From the NCBI RefSeq assembly GCF_016905445.1, contig NZ_JAFEXF010000003.1:62001-126000 (forward strand): a DNA stretch of 64,000 nt, in the 5' to 3' direction. Source of the DNA: Streptomyces sp. G44 (GTDB lineage Bacteria > Actinomycetota > Actinomycetes > Streptomycetales > Streptomycetaceae). Within the stretch, counting starts at the first letter, position 1, and every line of letters begins with the position of its first letter. The notes under the pieces are model-generated. The model made no database searches and was not told the origin of the DNA. It saw nothing but the letters and a program-made list of their open reading frames with translations. Made by a program: the position numbers and the translations under genes. This document shows, piece by piece, positions 8,688 through 17,287 of this stretch.

Positions 8688-9147
8688 GGGCACCAATCTA
8701 ATCTTCCACAGGTAAGAGCTGCAACTGTGTTGAGACCCTTACTTTGATTGCGGCTGGATGCTCCTTGACGCGCCGTTTGTCGTGATCTTGGCCCACTGGG
8801 AAAAGTTTTTCTTCTGCACAGCCGGTGGACGGGAAAGGTGCAGGTCAGGGGCATTGTGTGAGGACGGCTGAGGGCTTGTTCACAGGCCTGTCCACCGGGC
8901 CGTGCACAGGTTTGACGGGGTTCTCCACAGCATCGGGCCCGTCATCCACACCGCCTGTGGATAACCAGATTGGCTGACGGTGCCGACAGGCCTACCGTTG
9001 TCCGGCGCCCGCCTCGTCGTAAGACCTCGGAAACCCAGGGAAAACCGACGCGTCAGAACCGGAGTTGGGCCCCCTGATTTGTCAGTGTCGTGCCGTAGGA
9101 AATGGGGCACGGCGAGGTCCGCGCGGCGGACGGGAGGAGGTGGCCCG
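8688..9147. promoter_or_regulatory. 460-bp dnaB upstream region with a DnaA-box-like cluster
   Basis: Gene-free region between divergent MATE and dnaB genes. Within 8876-8964 it contains a string of sequences close to the DnaA box TTGTCCACA or TTATCCACA: TTGTTCACA at 8876, CTGTCCACC at 8888, TTCTCCACA at 8921, TCATCCACA at 8942, and the exact inverse TGTGGATAA at 8956. The rest must hold the promoters of both genes. Gene context (upstream of dnaB) recalls one of the DnaA-box clusters reported around oriC in S. coelicolor; the equivalence is my inference. Confidence 0.6.
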
Positions 9148-10623
9148 GTGAGTATCTCCGAGCCTTTGGACGACCCCTGGGCCGACAGCGGTCCCAGTGA
9201 CCGTCTGCCCGTCTCCCGCCAGCGCCGCGATGGAGGCCGGAGCCGCGACGAGCAGCACGAGCGCGGACGCGAGGGCGGCTGGGACGGCGGAGGCTCCTCC
9301 TTCGAACGCGTCCCCCCGCAGGACCTCGACGCCGAGCAGTCGGTGCTCGGCGGCATGCTGCTCTCCAAGGACGCCATCGCCGACGTCGTCGAGGTACTCA
9401 AGGGCCACGACTTCTACCGGCCCGCGCACGAGACGATCTACGCCTCGATCCTCGACCTGTACGCCAAGGGCGAGCCGGCCGACCCGATCACGGTCGCCGC
9501 CGAGCTCACCAAGCGGGGCGAGATCACCAAGGTCGGCGGCGCGTCGTATCTGCACACGCTGGTCCAGACGGTCCCGACCGCGGCGAACGCCGAGTACTAC
9601 GCGGAGATCGTCCACGAGCGCGCGGTGCTGCGCCGGTTGGTCGAGGCCGGCACCCGCATCACCCAGATGGGATACGCGGCCGACGGCGACGTCGACGAGA
9701 TCGTCAACAGCGCCCAGGCCGAGATCTACGCGGTCACCGAGCAGCGCACCACCGAGGACTACCTCCCGCTCGGCGACATCATGGAAGGCGCGCTCGACGA
9801 GATCGAGGCGATCGGCTCGCGGTCGGGCGAGATGACGGGCGTGCCGACCGGGTTCACCGACCTCGACCAGCTCACCAACGGCCTGCACCCCGGCCAGATG
9901 ATCATCATCGCGGCTCGTCCCGCGATGGGTAAGTCGACGCTGGCGCTGGACTTCGCACGGGCCTGTTCGATCAAGCACAACATGCCGAGCGTGATCTTCT
10001 CGCTCGAAATGGGGCGCAACGAGATCGCGATGCGCCTGCTCTCCGCCGAGGCACGCGTGGCGTTGCACCACATGCGGTCCGGCACGATGACGGACGAGGA
10101 CTGGACCCGGCTGGCCCGACGCATGCCGGACGTCTCGGCCGCCCCCCTCTACATCGACGACTCCCCGAACCTGTCGATGATGGAGATCCGCGCCAAGTGC
10201 CGTCGCCTCAAGCAGCGCAATGACCTCAAGCTCGTCGTCATCGACTACCTCCAGCTGATGCAGTCCGGCGGTTCCAAGCGGGCCGAGAGCCGACAGCAGG
10301 AAGTCTCGGACATGTCGCGAAACCTGAAGCTCCTGGCCAAGGAGCTGGAGCTGCCGGTGATCGCGCTCTCCCAGCTGAACCGTGGCCCCGAGCAGCGTAC
10401 GGACAAGAAGCCCATGGTCTCCGACCTGCGTGAATCCGGTTCGATCGAGCAGGACGCGGACATGGTGATCCTGCTGCACCGTGAGGACGCGTACGAGAAG
10501 GAATCGCCCCGCGCGGGCGAGGCGGACATCATTGTCGGCAAGCACCGTAACGGCCCGACGGCGACGATCACGGTCGCTTTCCAGGGCCACTACTCGCGCT
10601 TTGTGGACATGGCGCAGACCTGA
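9148..10623 (+). CDS. dnaB: Replicative DNA helicase DnaB
   Basis: 491 residues when started at GTG 9148, which has the strong site GGGAGGAGG 8 nt upstream; a longer open frame from 8980 overlaps the DnaA-box region and has no site. Residues ~45-160 form the N-terminal DnaG-interaction domain (RVPPQDLDAEQSVLGGMLLS). The RecA-like motor follows: Walker A AARPAMGKSTLALDFA, Walker B VVIDYLQLM, arginine-finger region QLNRGPEQRTDKKPMVSDLRESGSIEQDADM. The hexamer unwinds DNA 5'-3' at the fork and recruits primase. No intein or insertion is present. The short N-terminal extension (SEPLDDPWADSGPSD...) is typical of actinomycetes. Confidence 0.97.
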   Translation: MSISEPLDDPWADSGPSDRLPVSRQRRDGGRSRDEQHERGREGGWDGGGSSFERVPPQDLDAEQSVLGGMLLSKDAIADVVEVLKGHDFYRPAHETIYASILDLYAKGEPADPITVAAELTKRGEITKVGGASYLHTLVQTVPTAANAEYYAEIVHERAVLRRLVEAGTRITQMGYAADGDVDEIVNSAQAEIYAVTEQRTTEDYLPLGDIMEGALDEIEAIGSRSGEMTGVPTGFTDLDQLTNGLHPGQMIIIAARPAMGKSTLALDFARACSIKHNMPSVIFSLEMGRNEIAMRLLSAEARVALHHMRSGTMTDEDWTRLARRMPDVSAAPLYIDDSPNLSMMEIRAKCRRLKQRNDLKLVVIDYLQLMQSGGSKRAESRQQEVSDMSRNLKLLAKELELPVIALSQLNRGPEQRTDKKPMVSDLRESGSIEQDADMVILLHREDAYEKESPRAGEADIIVGKHRNGPTATITVAFQGHYSRFVDMAQT

Positions 10624-10734
10624 CGTCCGTCCGTATGCGGCTCGCGGGTCGGCCTGCGGTTCGTCCCGTATTTCGGCTTGCGGGCCGGCTCTCGGTCTGA
10701 CGGTTTGACCCTGACCCAGAGACAACCTTTCAGC

Positions 10735-11703
10735 ATGGCCGGCATGACTACGAGAACCAGTGAGATCGAGGTCGTAGGACTGCGCAAGGCGTACGGGGAC
10801 CGCGAAGTGGTCGCCGGTGTCGATCTGGCCGTCCCCGCCGGAACCGTCTACGCACTGCTCGGGCCCAACGGCGCCGGCAAGACCACCACCGTCAGGATCC
10901 TGTCCACGCTGCTGCCCGCGGATGCCGGGGAGGTGCGCGTCGCCGGGTACGACGTGCGGCGGGAAGCCGATCAGGTGCGTGCGTCGATCGGGGTGACCGG
11001 GCAGTTCTCGGCCGTCGACGAGTTGCTGACCGGGCGGGAGAACCTGCGGTTGATGGCCGACCTCGGTCACCTCGGCCGCTGCGGCGCGCAGGCCGTGGTC
11101 GGACAGTTGCTGGAGCGGTTCGGCCTGGTCGAGGCTGCCGACCGGCGTGCGGCGACGTACTCCGGAGGCATGCGACGGCGGCTCGATTTGGCGATGACCC
11201 TGGTCCCCGGGCCGCGACTGATCTTCCTCGACGAACCCACCACCGGACTCGATCCGCGCAGCCGCCGTGATCTGTGGGAAATCGTGCGGGAGCTGGTGAC
11301 TGAGGGTGTCACCGTCTTCCTCACCACCCAGTACCTGGAGGAGGCCGACCAACTGGCCGACCGGATGGGTGTGCTCGACGGCGGCCGGCTGGTCGCCGAG
11401 GGCACGGCGGCCGAGCTGAAGCGGCTGGTCCCCGGCGGTCGCATCGAGCTTCAGGCCGCCGACGGGGAGGCGGTGGCCGAACTGGCGCGGCGGTTGCCCC
11501 AGGCCAGTCCGAACCCCGGGGCGCTCACCCTGACCCTGCCGCACGACGGCAGTCTCACCGCGCTGCGGCGGCTGCTCGACGGGCTCGACGACCGCGCGGT
11601 CACCGGCCTCGCCGTGCGCACTCCGGACCTGGACGATGTGTTCCTGGCCCTCACCGGCCGCCCCACCGCGGACGGGCGGACCTCGGAAGAGGTGCCGGTA
11701 TGA
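10735..11703 (+). CDS. DrrA-type ABC exporter ATP-binding subunit
   Basis: 322 residues with all ABC motifs: Walker A GPNGAGKTTT, signature YSGGMRRRLDLAM, Walker B RLIFLDEPTTGLD, and the TTQYLEEADQLAD switch region of daunorubicin-resistance (DrrA) ATPases. The C-terminal ~90 residues contain the family's extension (GRIELQAADGEAVAELARRLP...DLDDVFLALTGRPT). ATG 10735 or 10744 may be the start; neither has a clear ribosome site. The stop overlaps the permease start by 4 bp (ATGA), so the two are translationally coupled. The downstream MerR gene is probably its regulator. Substrate likely a hydrophobic drug, not deducible. Confidence 0.92.
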   Translation: MAGMTTRTSEIEVVGLRKAYGDREVVAGVDLAVPAGTVYALLGPNGAGKTTTVRILSTLLPADAGEVRVAGYDVRREADQVRASIGVTGQFSAVDELLTGRENLRLMADLGHLGRCGAQAVVGQLLERFGLVEAADRRAATYSGGMRRRLDLAMTLVPGPRLIFLDEPTTGLDPRSRRDLWEIVRELVTEGVTVFLTTQYLEEADQLADRMGVLDGGRLVAEGTAAELKRLVPGGRIELQAADGEAVAELARRLPQASPNPGALTLTLPHDGSLTALRRLLDGLDDRAVTGLAVRTPDLDDVFLALTGRPTADGRTSEEVPV

Positions 11704-12512
11704 GCGGGGCAGGCTGGGGTACGTACGCCGTTCGGGACTCGGCGACCATGCTGCGGCGCCTTCTCCGGCGCATGGCCCGGTATCCGTCGATGACGCTGGT
11801 CCTGATCGGCCAGCCGCTGCTGTTCCTGCTGCTGTTCGTCTACGTCTTCGGCGGCACCGTGGGCGCCGGGCTGCCGGGAGCGCCGAAGGCCCAGACGGGG
11901 GGACGCGGTGACTACCTGACGTTCATCACTCCCGGGATCTTGATGATGGCGGTGGCGAGCGTTTCCATATCCACCGCGGTGTCGGTGTCCACCGACATGA
12001 CCAACGGGATCATCGACCGGTTCCGGACGATGGCCATCGCCAAGGTCTCGGTCCTCACCGGGCACGTGCTCGGGGCGGTGATCCAGACCGCGCTCGCGCT
12101 GACCGCGGTCTTCGCCGTGGCGTTCCCGCTCGGGCTGGAGACCGCCGCCTCGCTGACGCAGTGGTGCGGCCTGGTCGGTCTGCTCGGGCTGGTCTCCTTC
12201 GCGATGACCTGGTTCACCGTGGCGCTGGGTCTGGCCTCACCGAATCCGGAGACCGCGAGCAACTGGCCGATGATCTTCGTGCTGTTGCCGTTCGTCGGCA
12301 GCGGGTTCGTGCCGGTCGAGTCGATGCCGGCCGGGCTCCGGTGGTTCGCCGAGCATCAGCCGTTCACGCCGATCATGGACAGCTTCCGAGGGCTGCTGGC
12401 CGGAACGCCGGACGGTTCCGACGCGCTCCAGGCCATCGGCTGGTGCGCGGTGATCGGCTCGGGCGGTTACCTCTGGGCGCGTCGCCTCTACCGGACCCAC
12501 GCCGCGCGCTAG
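11700..12512 (+). CDS. ABC-2 type exporter permease (DrrB-like)
   Basis: 270 residues with six predicted membrane helices of the ABC-2 permease fold. The N-terminal RDSATMLRRLLRRMARYPSM is the amphipathic coupling segment, then PLLFLLLFVYVFGG (TM1), DYLTFITPGILMM (family motif before TM2) and PMIFVLLPFVGSGFVPVESMP near TM5. Coupled by an ATGA overlap to the ATPase gene, it forms the transmembrane part of a two-gene drug exporter, with the MerR gene 12 bp downstream. Confidence 0.92.
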   Translation: MSGAGWGTYAVRDSATMLRRLLRRMARYPSMTLVLIGQPLLFLLLFVYVFGGTVGAGLPGAPKAQTGGRGDYLTFITPGILMMAVASVSISTAVSVSTDMTNGIIDRFRTMAIAKVSVLTGHVLGAVIQTALALTAVFAVAFPLGLETAASLTQWCGLVGLLGLVSFAMTWFTVALGLASPNPETASNWPMIFVLLPFVGSGFVPVESMPAGLRWFAEHQPFTPIMDSFRGLLAGTPDGSDALQAIGWCAVIGSGGYLWARRLYRTHAAR

Positions 12513-12524
12513 GAGACTGGCCTC

Positions 12525-13310
12525 ATGCTGACCATCGGTGAGCTGGCGTCGTACGCCGGAGTGACAGTGCGCGCGGTGAGGCATTACCACGCGAAGGGGC
12601 TGCTGCCGGAGCCCGAGCGGGACCATTCCGGGTATCGCCGGTACGACGCCGGGGCCGTGGTCGAACTGATCCGGATCCGGACCCTCGCCAAGGCCGGGGT
12701 CCCGCTCGCGCGCATCCGGGAGTTGCTCCAGGCCGGCGAGGAGCAGTTCGCCGCGGCGGTCGCCGAGATCGACGAGCGGCTGCGGGCGGAGATCCGGGAG
12801 CGGCAGCGGCACCGTGAGCGGATCGCCCGCCTCGCCGCCGGGGACAGCCTGGCGCTGCCGCCGGAGGTCGTCGGGTTCCTCGACCGGCTGCGGGTGCTCG
12901 GCGTCGACGAACGGATCGTCCGGGTAGAACGCGACGGGTGGATCCCGCTGGCCGCCCACGCGCCCGAGCGGGTCCCGGAGTGGGCGGCGCGCAAGCGGGA
13001 ACAGCTCGATGATCCGCAGCTCCTCGACTTCTACGTCACCCTGGGCCAGGCGCTGGACCGGGCCGACGACGACCCGAGCCTGGTCGAACTGGCCGACAAG
13101 CTGGCCCTCTACCTCACGCGGGTGGCCGACGAACAGGGCGAGGACTACGTCGACGACGCCGACATCGAGCCGCCGTTCGCCCAGCTGATGGACGCGCTCG
13201 CCTTTGACACCGCGCCGCCGGCCCGGCGGCTGATCGAGCTGTTGAAGGAACGGGGCTGGGCGGGCTGGACGAAGCTGGAGCGGGTAGCACCTGTGCGGCG
13301 TCGGCGGTGA
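12525..13310 (+). CDS. MerR-family transcriptional regulator
   Basis: 261 residues. The N-terminal winged helix is clear: MLTIGELASYAGVTVRAVRHYHAKGLLPEPERDHSGYRRYD, then the dimerisation coiled coil (RIRTLAKAGVPLARIRELL...ERQRHRERIARL). A ~150-residue C-terminal part follows (LDRLRVLGVDERIVRVERDGW...) of the kind that senses effector ligands; no metal-binding cysteines are seen, so a drug or metabolite rather than a metal is expected. It is the third gene of the drrAB-like operon with 12-bp spacing and AGGAG upstream, suggesting autoregulation with the transporter. Confidence 0.92.
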   Translation: MLTIGELASYAGVTVRAVRHYHAKGLLPEPERDHSGYRRYDAGAVVELIRIRTLAKAGVPLARIRELLQAGEEQFAAAVAEIDERLRAEIRERQRHRERIARLAAGDSLALPPEVVGFLDRLRVLGVDERIVRVERDGWIPLAAHAPERVPEWAARKREQLDDPQLLDFYVTLGQALDRADDDPSLVELADKLALYLTRVADEQGEDYVDDADIEPPFAQLMDALAFDTAPPARRLIELLKERGWAGWTKLERVAPVRRRR

Positions 13311-13439
13311 CCAGAAGGCTCGGTGACGGGACGGCGGCCGAGCTCTGGGCGCCGTCACCAGCACCCGTACCTGCTCGCCCGAGCTCACCGACCCGCCGAT
13401 CCACTCGACGCACCGGCTTCACCCAGGTGAACTGTTCCC

Positions 13440-14816
13440 ATGACAACGCCCCACGAAGAACTCCTCCCCACCACCCGCCGCACCCTCCTGCACCGCATCG
13501 CCACCGCGCAGACGGAAGGCCGGGCCCCCTCGCTGGTGGCCGCGGTGGCCAGGGACGGAAAGGTGGTGTGGAACGGTGCCCGCAACATGGTGGACGGGCA
13601 CGCGCCGGACGAGAACGTCCAGTACCGCATCGGCTCCATCACCAAGACCTTCACCGCCGTCCTGGTGATGCGACTGCGGGACGAGGGACTGCTGGACCTG
13701 CGGGACCCGCTGGAGAAACACCTGCCGGGGACCGGCGCGGGGGAGGCCACGATCGCCGATCTCCTCGCACACACCGGCGGCTTGGCGGCCGAGACACCGG
13801 GGGAATGGTGGGAGCGTACGCCCGGGACGACGCGCCCGGAGCTCACGGATGTCCTCGGCGAGCAGCCCTTCCGACACCCTGTCGGCCGTCGCTTCCACTA
13901 CTCCAACCCCGGCTATACGTTGCTCGGTTCGCTGGTGGAGGCGGTGCGGGGCGCATCGTGGGAGGACGTGCTGCGCCGCGAGGTGCTCGAACCGCTGGGA
14001 CTGGATCGCACGAGTTCACAACCGCAGGCCCCGCATGCGGGTGGCTGGGCGGTGCATCCGTGGGCGGACGTGATGATGCCGGAGCCCGTCGAGGACCTGG
14101 GACTGATGGCGTCGGCGGGTCAGCTGTGGTCCACGACGGCGGATCTGGCGCGCTTCGCCTGTTTCCTCGCGACGGGTGACGAGAGGGTGCTCGGCGCGGA
14201 GTCCGTACGGGAGATGCGGACTCCGTCGGCGCCGTCCCAGCCGGAGAGCTGGGACAGGTCATATGGCCTGGGTCTGGACCTGCTGCGGTGGGAAGGGCTC
14301 AGTCTGGCCGGGCACACGGGATCGCTGCCGGGCTTCCTCGCCGGCCTGTGGGTGAGTGAACAGGAGGGGGTGGCCGCGGTCGCGCTGGCCAACTGCACCT
14401 CCGGGCCCCTGGTGGCGATGCTGGCAGCGGATCTGGTGAAGATCGTGGTGGAAGCGGAGCCGCGCATCCCCGAGCCGTGGCGGCCGCTCCCTGAAGTCGA
14501 CGAGAAGGTTCTGGAGCTGGCAGGCCCTTGGTACTGGGGCACTCAGGTGCTCGCGCTCCGCCTGTCGGCCGACGGCGGCGTCGAGATCGGCCCGCTGTCC
14601 GGCGTGGGACGCCAGGCGCGGTTCCGTTCCAACGGCGACGGCACCTGGACCGGGCTCGACGGTTACTACGCGGGGGAGCTGCTGCGGCCGGTGCGGCGGG
14701 CGGACGGCTCGGTGAGCCATCTCGACCTGGGGTCGTTCGTCTTCACACGTGAGCCGTACGACGCCGGTGCGCCGGTTCCCGGCGGGGTGGATCCTGAGGG
14801 CTGGCGCGGCTTCTGA
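13440..14816 (+). CDS. Serine hydrolase of the beta-lactamase class C / EstB family
   Basis: 458 residues. The three catalytic motifs are visible: SxxK as SITK (residues ~65-68, in YRIGSITKTFTAVLVMRL), YxN as YSN in HYSNPGYTLLGSLVEAV, and HTG in LAGHTGSLPGFLAGLW. A C-terminal ~110-residue beta domain (LAGPWYWGTQVLALRLSADGG...) is common in the actinobacterial branch. No signal peptide is visible at MTTPHEELLPTTRRTLLHR, so the protein is probably cytoplasmic and an esterase or D-aminopeptidase rather than a resistance beta-lactamase. It stands alone, ending just before the double parS. Confidence 0.9.
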   Translation: MTTPHEELLPTTRRTLLHRIATAQTEGRAPSLVAAVARDGKVVWNGARNMVDGHAPDENVQYRIGSITKTFTAVLVMRLRDEGLLDLRDPLEKHLPGTGAGEATIADLLAHTGGLAAETPGEWWERTPGTTRPELTDVLGEQPFRHPVGRRFHYSNPGYTLLGSLVEAVRGASWEDVLRREVLEPLGLDRTSSQPQAPHAGGWAVHPWADVMMPEPVEDLGLMASAGQLWSTTADLARFACFLATGDERVLGAESVREMRTPSAPSQPESWDRSYGLGLDLLRWEGLSLAGHTGSLPGFLAGLWVSEQEGVAAVALANCTSGPLVAMLAADLVKIVVEAEPRIPEPWRPLPEVDEKVLELAGPWYWGTQVLALRLSADGGVEIGPLSGVGRQARFRSNGDGTWTGLDGYYAGELLRPVRRADGSVSHLDLGSFVFTREPYDAGAPVPGGVDPEGWRGF

Positions 14817-14846
14817 CGGCGGTGACGAGGTAGGAGCGAGGGGGGT

Positions 14847-14860
14847 GTTTCACGTGAAAC
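14847..14860. promoter_or_regulatory. parS site, first of a tandem pair
   Basis: Exact GTTTCACGTGAAAC inside a longer perfect palindrome (GGGGTGTTTCAC and its complement). It follows the serine hydrolase stop, so the extended palindrome may also act as a terminator. Confidence 0.93.
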
Positions 14861-14869
14861 ACCCCCCCC

Positions 14870-14883
14870 GTTTCACGTGAAAC
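14870..14883. promoter_or_regulatory. parS site, second of a tandem pair
   Basis: Exact GTTTCACGTGAAAC, with 9 bp (a C-run) between the two palindromes; centre-to-centre distance is 23 bp, about two helical turns. Confidence 0.93.
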
Positions 14884-14903
14884 ACCAATGTCGTGCCGAC
14901 GCC

Positions 14904-15356
14904 TCAAAGCTGCAGTTTGAAGCCCACATGCGACGCGGTGAACCCCAGCCGCTCGTAGAACCGATGGGCGTCTGTCCGGGTGGCGTCGGAGGTCAGCTGC
15001 ACCAACTGGCAGCCCTCCCGGCGGGATTCCTCGATGGCCCACTCGATGAACCGGGTGCCGAGCCCGGTGCCGCGCTCGTCGGCATGTACCCGTACGCCCT
15101 CGATGATCGACCGTGAGGCGCCCTTCCGGGAGAGCCCCGGAACGATCGTGAGCTGAAGCGTGCCGACCACGCGCCCCTCCCGAACGGCGACGACCGGGCG
15201 CTGGTTCGGATCGTCGGCCAGGCGCCGGAATGCCTTGACGTACGGAGTGAGGTCGTTCGGCGACTCACGCGTGGCACCCAAGGGGTCGTCGGCGAGCAGG
15301 GCGACGATGGCGGGCAGGTCGTCGACTACGGCCGGGCGTATCTCAAGATCTCCCAT
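14904..15356 (-). CDS. GNAT-family N-acetyltransferase
   Basis: 150 residues, the size of a single GNAT domain. Starts MGDLEIRPAVVDDLPAIVALL; the acetyl-CoA pyrophosphate-binding motif A is VRVHADERGTGLGTRFIEWAI (RGTGLG loop) and motif B is DAHRFYERLGF. The middle strand VVGTLQLTIVPGLSRKGASRS is typical of the branch annotated as ribosomal-protein or antibiotic acetyltransferase relatives. Substrate not deducible. Convergent with the serine hydrolase across the parS pair. Confidence 0.9.
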   Translation of the reverse strand: MGDLEIRPAVVDDLPAIVALLADDPLGATRESPNDLTPYVKAFRRLADDPNQRPVVAVREGRVVGTLQLTIVPGLSRKGASRSIIEGVRVHADERGTGLGTRFIEWAIEESRREGCQLVQLTSDATRTDAHRFYERLGFTASHVGFKLQL

Positions 15357-15418
15357 GGCCGCAGCCTATGCGGGCCGCCGTGTCGGGAGCAGGCCCTTTC
15401 CTGAGGAGGCGGGCAGCC

Positions 15419-15877
15419 CTAGGCAGGCACGCGCAGCGTCTCGACGGCCTTGACCAGCGGCGCGAGTTCCGGATTCCGGGCGGCCTCGTCGAGAGCCTCA
15501 CGCAGGGCGGCGTCATTGGTGGGCCGCGCCTCGTTGAGCAGCGCCGTACCGGCCTCGCTCACGTCCGTATAGATGCCGCGCCGGTCGGTGGGGCACAGGT
15601 AGCGGGAGAGCAGCCCGCGGTCCTCCAGGCGGGTGACCAGTCGCGTGGTGGCGCTCTGGCTCAGGACCACGGCGTCCGCGACCTGCTTCATCTGCAAGTG
15701 GCCGCCCTCGCCGTCGTGCTGGCGGCTGAGGACGTCGAGCAGGGAGTACTCGCGCACGCTCAGTCCGTGCTTGGTCTGGAGGGCGCGCTCGATGCGGCTC
15801 TCGATCTGCCCGTGAAGCAGGGAGAGTGCGCACCACCCCTGAGCAAGGGCGGTGAGCGCGGGATCCGTCGCTGTCAT
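15419..15877 (-). CDS. MarR-family transcriptional regulator
   Basis: 152 residues from ATG 15877, which has GGAGGAAACAGGAGCC upstream; the longer frame to 15967 has no ribosome site. The winged helix is recognisable: LSVREYSLLDVLSRQ, MKQVADAVVLSQSATTRLVTRLEDRGLLSRY (recognition helix), then the wing CPTDRRGIYTDVSEAG. No redox cysteine pair is seen. It is divergently transcribed from an MFS exporter; the 141-bp region between holds four TGCAAT repeats that are likely its operators. The pair is the classical MarR-exporter arrangement. Confidence 0.92.
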   Translation of the reverse strand: MTATDPALTALAQGWCALSLLHGQIESRIERALQTKHGLSVREYSLLDVLSRQHDGEGGHLQMKQVADAVVLSQSATTRLVTRLEDRGLLSRYLCPTDRRGIYTDVSEAGTALLNEARPTNDAALREALDEAARNPELAPLVKAVETLRVPA

Positions 15878-15925
15878 GGCTCCTGTTTCCTCCGTCCCGG
15901 AGTGACTACGACCCAGGGTAGTCCA

Positions 15926-16000
15926 CGGATGCAATATCCAGCGCTTGCAATTAACCAGCGCCTGCAATTATTGTGGACGCACGTTAAGTGCACCTGCAAT
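15926..16000. promoter_or_regulatory. Probable MarR operator region (repeated TGCAAT)
   Basis: Between the divergent marR and MFS genes the element TGCAAT occurs four times, three of them as TTGCAATT-like or CTGCAATT-like copies about 18-20 bp apart, giving half-sites on the same helix face. The A+T-rich stretch stands out in this GC-rich region. Binding by the adjacent MarR protein is inferred. Confidence 0.5.
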
Positions 16001-16018
16001 CGTCTGGAAGGTAGTTCC

Positions 16019-17236
16019 ATGCCTCTCGCGCTCCTGGCTCTCGCGATCGGCGCCTTTGGAATCGGCACCACCGAGTTCGTGATCATGGGGCTGCTCCCCG
16101 AGGTCGCGGGTGACTTCGGCGTCTCCATCCCCACGGCCGGCTTCCTCGTGACCGGCTATGCCTTGGGCGTCGTCCTCGGCGCCCCTCTGATGACGGTCCT
16201 CGGCACCAAGATCTCGCGCAAGCGGATGCTGATGCTGCTGATGGGCCTGTTCATCGCGGGCAATGTGCTCTCCGCCGTCGCCCCCGTCTTCGGCGTGATG
16301 CTGGCAGGGCGTGTCGTCGCGTCCCTCGCCCACGGCGCCTTCTTCGGCATCGGTTCCGTCGTCGCGGCCGAACTGGTCGCCCCAGAGAAGAAGGCCGGGG
16401 CCATCGCCATGATGTTCACGGGTCTGACCGTGGCCAATGTGGTCGGCGTGCCGCTCGGCACCTTCGTCGGGCAGACGCTCGGCTGGCGCATGACCTTCGC
16501 ACTCGTCGCGGCGCTCGGCGTCCTCGGCCTCGCGGGCATCGCCCGGCTCGTCCCGGATCTGCCCAAGCCCGAAGGTGTGCGGCTGCGCCATGAACTGGCC
16601 GCCTTCCGCAACGTACAGGTGCTGCTGGCCATGGCGATGACCGTCCTCGGCTTCGGTGGTGTCTTCGCCGCCGTCACCTACCTGGCGCCGATGATGACGG
16701 ATGTCGCCGGTTACGCGGACTCCTCCGTGACCTGGCTGCTCGTCCTCTTCGGCCTCGGCATGGTCGCGGGGAACCTGATCGGCGGGAAGTTCGCGGACCG
16801 CGCGCTGATGCCGCTGCTCTACATCTCGTTGGGCGCCCTGGCCGTCGTGCTCGCCCTCTTCACGCTCACCGCGCACAACAAGATCACTGCCGCCGTGACC
16901 ATCGCGCTGATCGGCGCCCTGGGCTTCGCGACCGTACCGCCGCTCCAGAAGCGCGTCCTCGACCAGGCCTCCGGCGCCCCCACCCTCGCCTCGGCCGTCA
17001 ACATCGGCGCCTTCAACCTCGGCAACGCCCTCTCGGCCTGGCTCGGCGGAATCGTCATCGCCGCCGGCTTCGGCTACACCGCCCCGAACTGGGTGGGCGC
17101 CGCCCTCGCCGGATCCGCCCTCGCCCTGGCCGTCCTCTCGGCCGTACTGGAGCGCCGCTCCCCGGCGGCAAACCCAAGCCTCGTCGTCACGACCGGTACG
17201 GCCCCCGTCGAGCAGACCGCGGCCATCCACCACTGA
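16019..17236 (+). CDS. MFS exporter, AraJ/YdhP-like (DHA1 type)
   Basis: 405 residues, 12 predicted helices. TM1 carries AFGIGTTEFVIMGLLPEVAGD, the signature of the arabinose-efflux/YdhP/chloramphenicol-exporter branch; loop 2-3 has GTKISRKRM and TM5 the GVPLGTFVGQTLGWRMTF antiporter motif C. ATG 16019 is preceded by GGAAGG. It is controlled, by context, by the divergent MarR regulator and followed 51 bp later by a GlcG/HbpS-like gene that may share its transcript. Drug or sugar export is possible. Confidence 0.9.
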   Translation: MPLALLALAIGAFGIGTTEFVIMGLLPEVAGDFGVSIPTAGFLVTGYALGVVLGAPLMTVLGTKISRKRMLMLLMGLFIAGNVLSAVAPVFGVMLAGRVVASLAHGAFFGIGSVVAAELVAPEKKAGAIAMMFTGLTVANVVGVPLGTFVGQTLGWRMTFALVAALGVLGLAGIARLVPDLPKPEGVRLRHELAAFRNVQVLLAMAMTVLGFGGVFAAVTYLAPMMTDVAGYADSSVTWLLVLFGLGMVAGNLIGGKFADRALMPLLYISLGALAVVLALFTLTAHNKITAAVTIALIGALGFATVPPLQKRVLDQASGAPTLASAVNIGAFNLGNALSAWLGGIVIAAGFGYTAPNWVGAALAGSALALAVLSAVLERRSPAANPSLVVTTGTAPVEQTAAIHH

Positions 17237-17287
17237 CCCCTCTTCGCCCCCAAGACCGCACCCCGCACCACAAGGAGAAAACACCGC

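Noticed and set aside
8980-9147. N-terminal extension of DnaB to the upstream open-frame start
   Set aside because: It would overlap the DnaA-box region and skip the excellent ribosome site before GTG 9148.
9082-11544. 820-residue minus-strand open frame opposite dnaB and the ABC ATPase
   Set aside because: Antisense shadow across two well-identified genes; no ribosome site, no motifs.
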